From Bacteroidota bacterium (GTDB lineage: Bacteria; Bacteroidota; Bacteroidia; B-17B0; Aurantibacillaceae), in NCBI GenBank assembly GCA_016708845.1, contig JADJFB010000005.1:124001-188000 (forward strand): a stretch of DNA of 64,000 bases, given 5' to 3'. The position numbers and the translations under genes are program-made. Each line of letters begins with the position of its first letter. The stretch's first letter is position 1. Under the pieces are notes generated by a model, which made no database searches, had not been told where the DNA came from, and worked only from the letters and a program-made list of their open reading frames with translations. Shown one piece after another: positions 10,188 through 19,299 of this stretch.

Positions 10188-10871
10188 TTAAGGAGTGCTA
10201 GATGATACAGGCAAAATTTTACCGTTATAATATAAATGTCCTTTTGCAGCAAAATCAAAAATATATTCTGCCATTTGTTTTGGAGATAACGGCGCTTGAT
10301 AACCTGGGAAAGCTTCTGCTAACATTTCTGTTTGCACTGCACCAATAGCTAAACAATTAACGGAGATATTTTTTTCTTTTAATTCTTCAGCTAGACACTC
10401 AGTTAAACCAACCAAAGCTGCTTTTGATGAGCTGTACGCTGATAATCCTGCAAATTTAGAACTACCCTGAAAGCCTCCCATGCTACTAATATTAACAATA
10501 TGTGCTTTCGATTTTTTTCCTAGTAAAGACAATAATTGTTGTGTTAAATAATAAGGCGCAAATACATTTACCTTATAAACTTCCTCTAACTCATTATAAG
10601 AAATAGTCTCGTAAGGTTTGTTTACTAATGAACCTGCATTATGAATAATACAATCCATTTGCATTACTTCTTTTTTTATAAATGCAACAGCCTCATCCAT
10701 ACTTTCTCGAGAACTCAAATCCGTAGATATAGATATTAAATTAGGATGCGAAATAGTTTTTAAAGGTTCTAAATTTCTTGTCAAACAAAAAACGGTATCA
10801 CCAGCATTTAAAAACTGCTGAACTAATTCAAAACCAATTCCTCTGCTTGCTCCTGTAATGATAACATTCAT
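10188..10871 (-). CDS. SDR-family NAD(P)-dependent oxidoreductase
   Basis: Classical short-chain dehydrogenase/reductase, 227 aa. The Rossmann glycine motif T-G-A-S-R-G-I-G lies at residues 6-13 and N-A-G at about 79-81. The catalytic Ser is in N-I-S-S-M-G-G, and Tyr/Lys are in Y-S-S-S-K. The substrate cannot be deduced. The protein is at the short end of the family but has all catalytic residues. It lies 5 bp downstream of mqnC and 10 bp upstream of the TonB receptor. The tight spacing suggests an operon, but it is not a known menaquinone-pathway enzyme. Confidence 0.9.
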   Translation of the reverse strand: MNVIITGASRGIGFELVQQFLNAGDTVFCLTRNLEPLKTISHPNLISISTDLSSRESMDEAVAFIKKEVMQMDCIIHNAGSLVNKPYETISYNELEEVYKVNVFAPYYLTQQLLSLLGKKSKAHIVNISSMGGFQGSSKFAGLSAYSSSKAALVGLTECLAEELKEKNISVNCLAIGAVQTEMLAEAFPGYQAPLSPKQMAEYIFDFAAKGHLYYNGKILPVSSSTP

Positions 10872-10876
10872 AGCTC

Positions 10877-12004
10877 TTAATAATTTACAACCTGTTCTTG
10901 TATGTTTGCTGGTAATTCTCTTTCACCATACTGTTGATTTCTTAACTGAGGCTCAAATCCTGCTTCTTTAATAGCATCCTGAATAGTTTTATAAGTAAAA
11001 CGATGCGGGGCTCCTGCAGCACTTACTACATTTTCTTCAATCATAATACTGCCAAAATCATTAGCACCACTGTGTAAACAAATTTGTGCTGTTGCTTTAC
11101 CAACAGTTAACCAACTTGCTTGAATGTTTTCAATGTTTGGCAACATAATGCGGCTTAATGCTAGCATACGAATGTATTCATCGGCACTCACATTATTAGA
11201 AACACCTTTTACACGTTTTAATAAAGTTCCATCATCTTGAAATGGCCATGGAATAAATGCTAAGAAACCTTTTGCGTGAGCTGGCTTTTCTGATTGCACT
11301 TCGCGCAACCACACTAAATGTTCAAAGCGTTCGTAAATAGTCTCCACATGCCCGAACATCATCGTTGCTGATGTGGTAATATTTAATTGGTGACAAGCAC
11401 GCATCACATCTAACCATTCACGTCCTGTGCACTTTCCTTTTGAGATTAAACGACGCACACGATCATTTAAAATTTCAGCACCTGCACCAGGTAAACTATC
11501 TAAACCAGCTTCAACTAAGGCTTTTAAAACTTCGGTATGAGTAGATTTTTCTAGTTTAGTAATATGTGCTATTTCTGGTGGACCTAATGAATGTAATTTA
11601 ATGCTAGGATATAAAGCTTTTAATTCTTTAAATAAATTCACATAAAAACTTAAACCTAAATCAGGATGATGACCTCCTTGCAATAATAGTTGGTCGCCAC
11701 CATATTTAATGGTTTCTTCAATTTTCTTTTTATAAGTTTCTATATCTGTGATATAAGCCTCAGCGTGACCTGGAATGCGGTAGAAATTACAGAACTTACA
11801 GTTAGCGATACAAACATTAGTCGTATTTAAATTACGATCAATTTGCCAAGTAACTTTATTAGAATTATGTTTCTTGATTTTTCTGATATCGTTTGCTACA
11901 AAAGTTAATTCTGATGTAGAAGCATTTTCATATAAAAACACTCCTTCCTCAATGGATAAAAACTCCAAGTTAAGGGCGCGCTTTAAAAGTGACTGAACAT
12001 TCAT
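10877..12004 (-). CDS. mqnC: Cyclic dehypoxanthinyl futalosine synthase (menaquinone, futalosine pathway)
   Basis: Radical SAM enzyme of 375 aa that converts dehypoxanthine futalosine to its cyclic form in the futalosine route to menaquinone. The [4Fe-4S] motif C-x3-C-x2-C is at C65, C69 and C72 (V-C-I-A-N-C-K-F-C-N-F). I assign MqnC rather than its paralogue MqnE from L-L-Q-G-G-H-H-P-D-L, S-L-G-P-P-E-I, M-M-F-G-H-V-E-T, I-P-W-P-F-Q and N-D-F-G-S-I-M-I-E-E-N-V. mqnD and mqnB lie 4-6 kb away on the same strand; mqnA and mqnE are not in the window. The 114-nt upstream region holds a hairpin (12,020-12,043). Confidence 0.9.
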   Translation of the reverse strand: MNVQSLLKRALNLEFLSIEEGVFLYENASTSELTFVANDIRKIKKHNSNKVTWQIDRNLNTTNVCIANCKFCNFYRIPGHAEAYITDIETYKKKIEETIKYGGDQLLLQGGHHPDLGLSFYVNLFKELKALYPSIKLHSLGPPEIAHITKLEKSTHTEVLKALVEAGLDSLPGAGAEILNDRVRRLISKGKCTGREWLDVMRACHQLNITTSATMMFGHVETIYERFEHLVWLREVQSEKPAHAKGFLAFIPWPFQDDGTLLKRVKGVSNNVSADEYIRMLALSRIMLPNIENIQASWLTVGKATAQICLHSGANDFGSIMIEENVVSAAGAPHRFTYKTIQDAIKEAGFEPQLRNQQYGERELPANIQEQVVNY

Positions 12005-12019
12005 TATATTTTATTTTAT

Positions 12020-12043
12020 CCTCCATAGCTTTAGCGAAGGAGG
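12020..12043. repeat. Short palindromic hairpin upstream of mqnC
   Basis: CCTCC (12,020-12,024) pairs with GGAGG (12,039-12,043), with an inner GC-TTTA-GC stem. There is no T tract on either side, so it is not a standard terminator. It lies about 15 nt upstream of the mqnC start. The GC-rich ends in an AT-rich gap suggest a dispersed palindromic repeat or a leader hairpin. Confidence 0.35.
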
Positions 12044-12086
12044 TAATTTTACTCAGTAAAAGTACGTTTTATATAGAGAAACAAAA

Positions 12087-12113
12087 AGCCCTTTTTAATG
12101 TTTAAAAAGGGCT
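12087..12113 (-). terminator. Intrinsic terminator of the ureohydrolase-like gene
   Basis: Perfect 12-bp stem AGCCCTTTTTAA / TTAAAAAGGGCT with a TGT loop, followed on the minus strand by a T run. It starts 6 nt after the stop codon at 12,119. Confidence 0.85.
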
Positions 12114-12118
12114 CTATT

Positions 12119-13285
12119 TTAAGCTAGTTTCTGGTAAGTTTGCCACCAACGGTCAGGAATTTCGTTATTCACCGCCATCTCGTAATCTTTATAGGAACAA
12201 GGTAATAATGTGTGTCGCTCAAACTTTAATCCTTTGGTTGGAGGGTAAGGAATTTCCATCCACCAACGGTCGCTTTTTTTACTCTTAAAGAAATTAATTT
12301 CATATTTCTCTTCTTGTAATACAACATGAAATTTAACATAGTCAGGACTTGTGCGTGAAGGAAAATCATTTTTACGATTATAAAAACCATCCATAAAACA
12401 CCAAATCATTTGTGCTGCTAGATTAGCTGTTTTGCCTTGTGTATCATATTCTGGATTAATTTCATAAATACCAACAGAAGATAATTTATCATTCATGCCT
12501 GCATAGCGCATCATTTGACAAGCCTCTTCAGAATAAAATCCGTTTGGTGATGCGTTAGGATTTGCAGGAGCATCACTATGTTTGATAGCCGTAATGTCAA
12601 AACTCAACATATCTGCATGGCGAATAATTGGTTCTGATTCCTCAATTGCATCACGAACTTGACCTAAACGATAGGTATCAAAGTACAAACGATTCATCAT
12701 ACTTAAACCTGTTTGATCCACTAAATAAGTTTGGTAACCTATGTTACTATAATTGAATAAAAAGTTAGGTTGATGTAAAATGATTTTTCCTAAGTAGGCT
12801 GTATTTGTTACATCTTCATCGGGATTCCCTAAATCAAAAGTAGAATCAATTGCGGCAATATTAATAGTTTGTTCTAATTTCTCGTAACCTAAAAACTGCG
12901 CATAAGTTAAATCCTGACTTCCACCAATGATTATTGGTATAACATTATTACGTATTAAATATTCAACCGTTGATTTTAAAGCATAGTAAGTATCTTCCAC
13001 GTCATGCCCAGGTTGGATATTCCCTAAATCAACAATGCGCGGGCGAAAACTTCCTGGATATAAAGAATAGAAATAATCTCTTACTTTATCTGGTGCCGTT
13101 GCACATCCCACATTTGCATTTGCTCTTCTGTCCTCACACACACCAACAATAGCCATGTCTATATCTTGCAGCTCCGGAAAATCAGAATCGTTTGTATAAG
13201 CACTAACTACTCTGCCAATTTGATTTTCAGAATAAGAATCTCTTTCTAGTTCAATAGGTTTAAAAAAATGTTGTATATCGCTCAT
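12119..13285 (-). CDS. Ureohydrolase-fold protein (formimidoylglutamase-like) lacking metal ligands
   Basis: A 388-aa protein of the arginase/agmatinase/formimidoylglutamase fold. Active members bind two Mn ions through G-G-x-H, D-x-H-x-D and S-x-D-x-D-x-x-D-P. Here these read G-G-S-Q-D, D-S-T-F-D and S-F-D-I-T-A-I-K-H-S-D. Both metal-binding His (to Q and T) and the second Asp of the last motif (to T) are therefore gone; only three of six usual ligands remain. It is longer than the about 310 aa of typical agmatinases, with an extra C-terminal segment. It is probably not a canonical hydrolase; a structural or regulatory role, or different chemistry, is possible. It is monocistronic with its own terminator. 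Confidence 0.82.
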   Translation of the reverse strand: MSDIQHFFKPIELERDSYSENQIGRVVSAYTNDSDFPELQDIDMAIVGVCEDRRANANVGCATAPDKVRDYFYSLYPGSFRPRIVDLGNIQPGHDVEDTYYALKSTVEYLIRNNVIPIIIGGSQDLTYAQFLGYEKLEQTINIAAIDSTFDLGNPDEDVTNTAYLGKIILHQPNFLFNYSNIGYQTYLVDQTGLSMMNRLYFDTYRLGQVRDAIEESEPIIRHADMLSFDITAIKHSDAPANPNASPNGFYSEEACQMMRYAGMNDKLSSVGIYEINPEYDTQGKTANLAAQMIWCFMDGFYNRKNDFPSRTSPDYVKFHVVLQEEKYEINFFKSKKSDRWWMEIPYPPTKGLKFERHTLLPCSYKDYEMAVNNEIPDRWWQTYQKLA

Positions 13286-13421
13286 AATGTATTTTAGCTA
13301 TCGTTAATTGTAACAGATTAAAATTATTTATAATGAAGGCTATTGTTAAGTAAATCAGTCAAACTTATTAACGAATAAAGGTTAGTAGTTCTGAAAAAAC
13401 GACATAAAAAAATGATTTTTT

Positions 13422-13436
13422 CTGAAAAAATTTCAG
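13422..13436. promoter_or_regulatory. Inverted repeat upstream of the hsp20 promoter
   Basis: CTGAAA-AAA-TTTCAG is a perfect 6-bp inverted repeat centred about 77 nt upstream of the expected start of transcription from the sigma-54-like promoter at 13,480. A half-site-like CTGAAAAAAC occurs near 13,391. This position suits an enhancer-binding activator; binding is inferred only. Confidence 0.3.
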
Positions 13437-13479
13437 TTGAAAGCCATAAAAAAATGTCAAAATTTCCTCAAAAACCACA

Positions 13480-13494
13480 TGGCATAAAGCTTGT
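13480..13494 (+). promoter_or_regulatory. Sigma-54-like promoter for hsp20
   Basis: TGGCAT-N5-TTGT matches the sigma-54 -24/-12 consensus TGGCAC-N5-TTGC with correct spacing and two mismatches. It lies 69 nt upstream of the hsp20 start. A perfect 14-bp palindrome (13,507-13,520) sits at the predicted transcript start. No good TAnnTTTG box is seen nearby. Confidence 0.42.
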
Positions 13495-13562
13495 CGATTT
13501 TATGATATGATTGCAATCATTTAACAAACTAAATAATAACCATAAAAAAATAGGAGGAAGCC

Positions 13563-13680
13563 ATGTTCTCATTAACAAAAACAAACAACGACAGAAACAG
13601 ATTATTTACAGATTTTCCATCATTATTTGATGATGCTTTTTCAAAGAATTTTATTGAAAAACAAAACAGATTGTTCAATA

Positions 13681-13689
<9 letters not shown>
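13563..13689 (+). CDS. Small heat shock protein Hsp20, N-terminal part only (rest lost in corrupted sequence)
   Basis: The first about 40 codons (M-F-S-L-T-K-T-N-N-D-R-N...F-P-S-L-F-D-D-A-F-S-K-N-F) resemble the N-terminal arm of Bacteroidota Hsp20 chaperones, which have a hydrophobic F-P-S-L-F-D-D-x-F motif before the alpha-crystallin domain. An unusually strong Shine-Dalgarno AGGAGG, rare in this phylum, lies 5 nt before the ATG and supports a highly expressed chaperone. The alpha-crystallin domain is absent: the sequence becomes homopolymers at about 13,681. The gene is convergent with the M13 peptidase. The call rests on the short N-terminus, start signal and promoter context, so it is moderate. 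Confidence 0.55.
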
Positions 13690-14062
<373 letters not shown>

Positions 14063-15885
14063 CACCCATGCTAAGAAGAAACGTTGTTCTCCTGTAAACC
14101 CAGCCATTAAAGGTGATTTTTTTCCATTCAATGATTTTTGATATGCATAATAGGCCATCGTTAAACCACCTAAATCCGCAATGTTTTCTCCTTGCGTTAA
14201 TTCTCCTTTAACATGCAATGTATCAATCGCCACAAAAGCATCGAATTGTTCAATTATCAACTTTGTTTTATCTGTAAAGTTTTTATAATCAGTTTCTGTC
14301 CACCACATTTTTAAATTTCCATCAGCATCAAACTGCGAACCCTGATCATCAAAGCCATGCGTTAACTCGTGACCAATAATAGAGCCCATTACACCATAAT
14401 TAAAAGCATCATCTGCATTTACATCAAAAAATGGTACTTGCATAATTCCTGCAGGGAATGCAATTTCGTTTGATGTTGGATTATAATATGCATTAACCGT
14501 TGGTGGAGTCATGCCCCACTCCATTCTATCAACTGGCTTACCAATCTTATCTAACATTCTTTTATACTGAAATTCACGCGCAGCTGAAATGTTTTTCCAA
14601 TACGAATCTTTTGTAATAGTTAAGGCTGTATAATCAATCCATTTATCTGGGAAACCTAATTTTTTAATAATCTTGTCTAACTTTAATTGAGCTTGAACTT
14701 TAGTTTCTGCACTCATCCAATCACGAGATTCGATACGTACACGATAAGCTGCAATTAAATTATCTACCATCTCATTCACACGTTTTTTTGATTTGTCATC
14801 AAAATATTTTTCCACATATAACTTACCTAATGCCTCTCCTAAAGCTTCATCAGTAGAGCCTTGTACTCTCTTGTAACGAGGCTTCATTTCTTTTTTACCA
14901 GCTAAAACAGTTCCTTGAAATTTAAAACTTTCATTTACAAACTTACTAGATAAATAAGGTGCTGCTGTTTGGATTAAATTCCATTTTAAAAACACTTTCC
15001 ACTCAGCAATTGAAATAGAATTAATCAACGTATTTAAACCTTCGTAATACTTTGGTTGATTGATAATGATTTGTTTTAAATTCCTATATTAGCGAAATAT
15101 ACATTCCAATTTACATTAGGAGTCAATTTTGCTAACTCAGCTTTTGTAAAAGGATTATATTGTTTTTGAGGATCACGTTGTTCAACAGCGTTTTGGCAGT
15201 TTTTAGCTAACTCTGTTTCAATTTTCATAATGGTTGCAGCATTTGCTTGAGCAGATTCAGGATAGTTGCCTAAACATTCAAACATGCGTGCGATATGCTC
15301 GCTATATTCTTTCTTTACAGATTCATATTGTGCTTCGAAATAAAAATCTTTATCAGGCAAGCCTAAACCAGATTGTGCTAAATAACAGGTATTAGCATTA
15401 CTATTTTTAAAATCAGAATACACATAAAAACCAAGCATACCACCAACACCTTTTTTATTGAGGATTGCTGTTGTTTTTAATAACTCATCTTTTGTTTTAA
15501 TTAAATCAATTGCTGCCAAATCAGCGCTAATTGGTTTAATACCATCTTTGTCTGCTTTAACAGAATCGATAGCCACAGAATAAAAATCACGTAATTTTTG
15601 ATTGTTGCTTCCTAATAATACCTTGGTATCTTTAGATACATCTAACATTAAAGCTTTTAAATTAGCAACATTACGTTCGTTGATTTCATTAAAACTGCCC
15701 CAACTACCATCACTTGCTGGTATTTTTTGAGTATTTAACCATTTGCCATTCGCAAATTTATAAATGTCGTTACGAGGGCTTACCGAAGAATCGATATAAC
15801 TTAAATTAATACCAGGCGTAAGCGTTTGGGCAAACGCATTAGCTCCCAAAAAAAGAGAAGAAGCTATTAAAACTAATTTTTGCAT
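14063..15885 (-). CDS. M13-family (neprilysin/PepO) zinc metallopeptidase, frameshifted and 3'-truncated
   Basis: Secreted zinc endopeptidase. Signal peptide M-Q-K-L-V-L-I-A-S-S-L-F-L-G-A-N-A-F-A-Q, then the M13 N-terminal domain (S-P-R-N-D-I-Y-K-F-A-N-G-K-W-L). The catalytic domain has H-E-L-T-H (two Zn His and the Glu) and E-N-I-A-D-L-G-G (third ligand). N-A-Y-Y-N-P-T-S-N-E-I is the usual substrate-binding segment. At 15,078-15,080 one base of a run is lost, splitting the gene after F-A-N-I-G-I; restoring it rejoins I-L-K-Q-I-I-I with Q-P-K-Y-Y-E-G-L-N-T-L. The last recognisable residues are E-Q-R-F-F-L-A-W; the usual conserved C-terminal Trp is lost in the homopolymer block. Probably intact in the organism. 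Confidence 0.88.
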
Positions 15886-15971
15886 AAATGTATTTTTTAT
15901 AAATATAAAAGGATTTTATCAAGAAATGGCCAATTATTATATGAATCGTCCATTTCAGTTGATGAACGGAA

Positions 15972-16802
15972 TTAGCCCGCAAAAATTTGAGGGGCTACCC
16001 CCTCGATTAAGCCATTTTCAGTGGCTTTATCAAATAATAACTGAATGGCATTTTTGCCAATTTTTCCTAAATCAACCGAAAATTGATTGACGTATAAAGC
16101 AATATGTTTTTTCATCACCTCTTCACTCATTTCTTGTGCATGTTGTTTTACAAATGGCATACAACTTTCGGGATTAGCAAAAGCAAACTCAACACTTTGC
16201 TTTATCAAAGCATCAATTGTTTTTTGAAGTTTAGTATCCATGTTTCTCCTTACTACTATTCCACCTAAAGGAATAGGCGCATGAATTAGGCTTTCCCAAA
16301 ATTCGCCTAAATCAATGATTTTTTCTAAGCCTTTTTCTTCGTAAGTAAAACGGTTTTCATGAATTAACAAACCTGCATCTACTTTGTGAGATAACACGGC
16401 TCCTTCAATATCGCTAAATAAAATTTCTTTTTTATTTTTTGCATTTGGAAATGCCAACGATAATAAAAAATTAGCCGTTGTGTATTTACCAGGAATGGCA
16501 ATACTCGCCGCATCAATATTTTCAATTTTTACTTTTGAATCTTTTACCAAAAGAGGTCCGCAATTAAAACCTAAAGCACTACCACTATTTAATAAAGCGT
16601 ATTGATTGGTTAAGTATATAAAGGCGTGGTAGCTTAATTTTGTAATATCGAGTTCCTCTTTAAAAGCTCTGTTATTCAAGGCCTCTACATCTTCCATTAC
16701 TATTGTAAAATCAATACCTTGAGTGTCGATTTTATTATGCACTAGGGCATCAAAAATAAAACAATCGTTGGGACAAGGAGAAAAACCGAGAGTAAAGTCC
16801 AT
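15972..16802 (-). CDS. mqnD: 1,4-dihydroxy-6-naphthoate synthase (menaquinone)
   Basis: Cytoplasmic enzyme of 276 aa that converts cyclic dehypoxanthine futalosine, the MqnC product, to 1,4-dihydroxy-6-naphthoate. The periplasmic-binding-protein-like fold is typical of MqnA/MqnD. The N-terminus G-F-S-P-C-P-N-D-C-F-I-F-D-A and K-L-S-Y-H-A-F are characteristic of MqnD rather than MqnA. The usual family length is matched. It lies 45 nt downstream of mqnB on the same strand, so the two probably form one transcription unit. Confidence 0.93.
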   Translation of the reverse strand: MDFTLGFSPCPNDCFIFDALVHNKIDTQGIDFTIVMEDVEALNNRAFKEELDITKLSYHAFIYLTNQYALLNSGSALGFNCGPLLVKDSKVKIENIDAASIAIPGKYTTANFLLSLAFPNAKNKKEILFSDIEGAVLSHKVDAGLLIHENRFTYEEKGLEKIIDLGEFWESLIHAPIPLGGIVVRRNMDTKLQKTIDALIKQSVEFAFANPESCMPFVKQHAQEMSEEVMKKHIALYVNQFSVDLGKIGKNAIQLLFDKATENGLIEGVAPQIFAG

Positions 16803-16847
16803 GGTAAGAGTTATTGCAATTGCATTACAAAAGTAGTTATTTTCAAA

Positions 16848-17507
16848 TTAAACATTCTTAATAAATGTTATTAAAAAATCATTCAAATTTTTAATTGCCA
16901 AAGGCATCTGCCATTTATCTTTATCTCGCTTCTCCACATAATTTGAAATCGCTCGTATTTGAACAGAGTTTCCTTTCATTCCTGAACAAGCTGCAAAAAA
17001 AGCAGCGCCTTCCATGCTTTCTACATCAGGATGATACAGTTGTTTTACTTTTTCAATACTTACGTCATTGCCATGAACTGTATTCACCGTAATGCCTTTT
17101 ACTTTTTTCAAAAGTTCAACCATTAAATAAGAATCTTTATAAATTCCCGTATAAATATGTTCGCCAGGAAGATTCATTTGATTGTAAGTCAAAAATCCAT
17201 CTCCATCTTCTGCACCTAATTCACTTAATACATCTTCAGTAATGTGAACTAATTCACCTAACTCCAACTGTTTATCAAAAGCTCCGCAAACTCCCGAATT
17301 TATAATTAAATCGTAATCAGTATGCGCATATCTTCCCATCATGAGCGCAGTATTTACCATGCCAACACCAGTAATTAACACTTTAATGTCTTTCTCTTCA
17401 AAATCGATATTTGCTTTGTTTATGCCTATTGTAGGCAAGGCAATTCCAAGAAAACCGAGCAATGGTTTTACTTCAAATTCTGTGGCTGATACGACTAAAA
17501 TGTTCAT
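16848..17507 (-). CDS. mqnB: Futalosine hydrolase (menaquinone)
   Basis: Nucleoside-phosphorylase-fold hydrolase of 219 aa that removes hypoxanthine from futalosine to give dehypoxanthine futalosine, the substrate of MqnC. It shows N-S-G-V-C-G-A-F near residue 70, the purine/ribose-binding V-E-S-M-E-G-A-A-F-F near 165 and R-A-I-S-N-Y-V-E. It is the first gene of the pair with mqnD and divergent from queD, with only 34 nt between start codons. A dedicated MqnB implies that the organism deaminates aminofutalosine first; the amidohydrolase at 21,479-22,640 is a candidate for that step. Confidence 0.9.
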   Translation of the reverse strand: MNILVVSATEFEVKPLLGFLGIALPTIGINKANIDFEEKDIKVLITGVGMVNTALMMGRYAHTDYDLIINSGVCGAFDKQLELGELVHITEDVLSELGAEDGDGFLTYNQMNLPGEHIYTGIYKDSYLMVELLKKVKGITVNTVHGNDVSIEKVKQLYHPDVESMEGAAFFAACSGMKGNSVQIRAISNYVEKRDKDKWQMPLAIKNLNDFLITFIKNV

Positions 17508-17541
17508 TTATAATTAGTATTTTTACAACCGTTAATTTACT

Positions 17542-17952
17542 ATGATTTATATTACCCGCAAAGAACATTTTAACGCCGCACACAAATTATTTAATCCGGC
17601 TTGGAGTGAAGAACAAAATAATGCCACTTTTGGCAAATGCGCCAACAAAAACTGGCATGGACATAATTACGAACTATTTGTTACTGTAAAAGGAGAAATT
17701 AATCCCGATACTGGATTTGTAGTGAACTTAAAAGATTTAAGTACTTTGATAAGAACAGATGTAACGGAAGTTTTAGATCATAAAAACCTAAACATGGATG
17801 TGAAAGGAATGCCTATTATGCCTTCTACCGAAAATGTAGCGATTTTTATATGGAACATCTTAGCGCCTAAAATCAAAGAAATGGGTGCTGCTTTACATGG
17901 TATTAAATTGTACGAAACCGATAGTAATTACGTTGAATATTTTGGAGAATAA
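17542..17952 (+). CDS. queD: 6-pyruvoyl/6-carboxytetrahydropterin synthase (QueD family)
   Basis: T-fold enzyme of 136 aa acting on dihydroneopterin triphosphate, the product of GTP cyclohydrolase I encoded by the next gene. Zn ligands are H14, H39 and H41 (W-H-G-H); catalytic Cys is C33 (F-G-K-C). A D-H-K-N-L-N segment and a C-terminal Glu are conserved. The protein is a little longer than E. coli QueD and resembles the 6-pyruvoyl synthase (PTPS) branch, so the product could feed queuosine or a tetrahydropterin. No queC, queE or queF is in the window to decide. Confidence 0.88.
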   Translation: MIYITRKEHFNAAHKLFNPAWSEEQNNATFGKCANKNWHGHNYELFVTVKGEINPDTGFVVNLKDLSTLIRTDVTEVLDHKNLNMDVKGMPIMPSTENVAIFIWNILAPKIKEMGAALHGIKLYETDSNYVEYFGE

Positions 17953-17992
17953 ACTTTTGTTGATTTCTGTTGTTATCCTTAAAAACTAAAAC

Positions 17993-18619
17993 ATGCTAAA
18001 CGAAGAATTTGAACACGACATAACTGGTTATAAAAAAATTGATCAATACAACGATAAGTTAGTTGATTCGATTTCTGATATGTATAAAAATATTTTAGAC
18101 GATGTTGGCGAAAATCCAACACGTGAAGGCTTACTAAAAACACCTGTGAGAGCAGCAAAAGCTATGCAATTTTTAACTCAAGGTTATGATTTGAATCCAG
18201 CTGAAATTTTACGCTCAGCTATGTTTAAAGAAGATTATAGCCAAATGGTAATTGTAAAAGATATTGAAGTATATAGTTTATGCGAGCACCATTTATTACC
18301 GTTTTTTGGAAAAGCTCATATTGCATACATTCCAAATGGACATATTGTTGGGTTAAGTAAATTACCAAGAGTGGTGGATGCTTTTGCAAGAAGGCTACAA
18401 GTGCAAGAACGTTTAACTAATGAAATTAGAGATTGCATTCAAGAAACATTAAATCCTCACGGCGTTGCCGTAGTGATTGAATGTTCTCATTTATGTATGC
18501 AGATGCGTGGCATACAAAAACAAAATAGTGCTACAACAACTTCTGCCTTTACGGGTGAATTTTTAAAAGATACGACTCGAAAAGAATTTATCAGTTTGAT
18601 AAGCGCAAAGTTGCATTAA
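17993..18619 (+). CDS. folE: GTP cyclohydrolase I
   Basis: GTP to 7,8-dihydroneopterin triphosphate, the first step for folate and other pterins; homodecamer in known members. 208 aa. Zn ligands C97 and H100 (S-L-C-E-H-H-L-L-P-F) and C168 (S-H-L-C-M-Q-M-R-G) are all present, with the G-L-S-K-L-P-R motif between them. It follows queD by 40 nt on the same strand; substrate flow from FolE to the QueD-type enzyme explains the pairing. Confidence 0.95.
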   Translation: MLNEEFEHDITGYKKIDQYNDKLVDSISDMYKNILDDVGENPTREGLLKTPVRAAKAMQFLTQGYDLNPAEILRSAMFKEDYSQMVIVKDIEVYSLCEHHLLPFFGKAHIAYIPNGHIVGLSKLPRVVDAFARRLQVQERLTNEIRDCIQETLNPHGVAVVIECSHLCMQMRGIQKQNSATTTSAFTGEFLKDTTRKEFISLISAKLH

Positions 18620-18705
18620 TCACTCCTTCCCTTTAATGCCTGACTATTCGAGCGTAGATGAGAACAATATAAAGCATCTCGACTACAGATTTGACAATTA
18701 ACACT

Positions 18706-19298
18706 TCATAGATCTTTCGTTTCTAACCCTACGTTAAACAACGCATCTAAACAACTTACATTTGGTGTAAAGCCCAATTTATCAGCAAATACCTGATAGT
18801 AGGGCTTTATAACAGTATCGTTTTTTTGTATGTCAGATAAACTTCTGAAATCAAATACTTGCGATGGATTCAATTCAAAAGTTTGAGTGAATTCTATTTG
18901 TTTTTTAACTCGAAGAATATGCAATATAGTTTGTAATAGCTGTGTATTGTAATCTAATAAAACTCAAATTGGTTTTCGTAGAATGGTTTAAACTCATCTT
19001 CAAAAAACTCAAAGTACGGTGAATTTTTATAAGCACTTACTATAGTTCGCCAATGTTGTTTTTGCCAATCTTCTGCATAAGAAATTTTTTTGTCGAAAAT
19101 CAGTTCTTTGTCAGCTTGTTTAATTAATGGAATACTTAAACTTAACTTGCCATTAGCCGTTACAATATCGCAACGGTTACGGTAGGTTTGCTTGACGAAG
19201 TTCTCTTGTTTTTCAATAACAATAGTGTCGCAGTTAATTACTTGAGAAAGATAATGAACATTAGGCAAATAAGCTGTTGACAATAAAACCGTTTTCAT
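18706..19298 (-). CDS. WbqC-like family protein (frameshifted)
   Basis: WbqC-family protein. This is a nucleoside- or sugar-related family often near polysaccharide genes, but its reaction is not established. Conserved features are the N-terminus L-L-S-T-A-Y-L-P-N-V-H-Y, Y-R-N-R-C-D-I and W-Q-K-Q-H-W-R-T-I-V-S-A-Y-K-N-S-P-Y-F, then a second half with D-F-R-S-L-S. One base is missing from the run at 18,959-18,962, which creates a stop after Q-F-E-F-Y. Restoring it gives a continuous reading of about 197 codons. It directly precedes nothing on its strand and starts 1 nt after the lepB stop, so lepB and this gene are probably co-transcribed with rlmN. Confidence 0.8.
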
Positions 19299-19299
19299 C

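Noticed and set aside
10877..12004. Annotation as MqnE (aminofutalosine synthase)
   Set aside because: The L-Q-G-G, G-P-P-E-I, I-P-W-P-F-Q and N-D-F-G-S motifs match MqnC instead.
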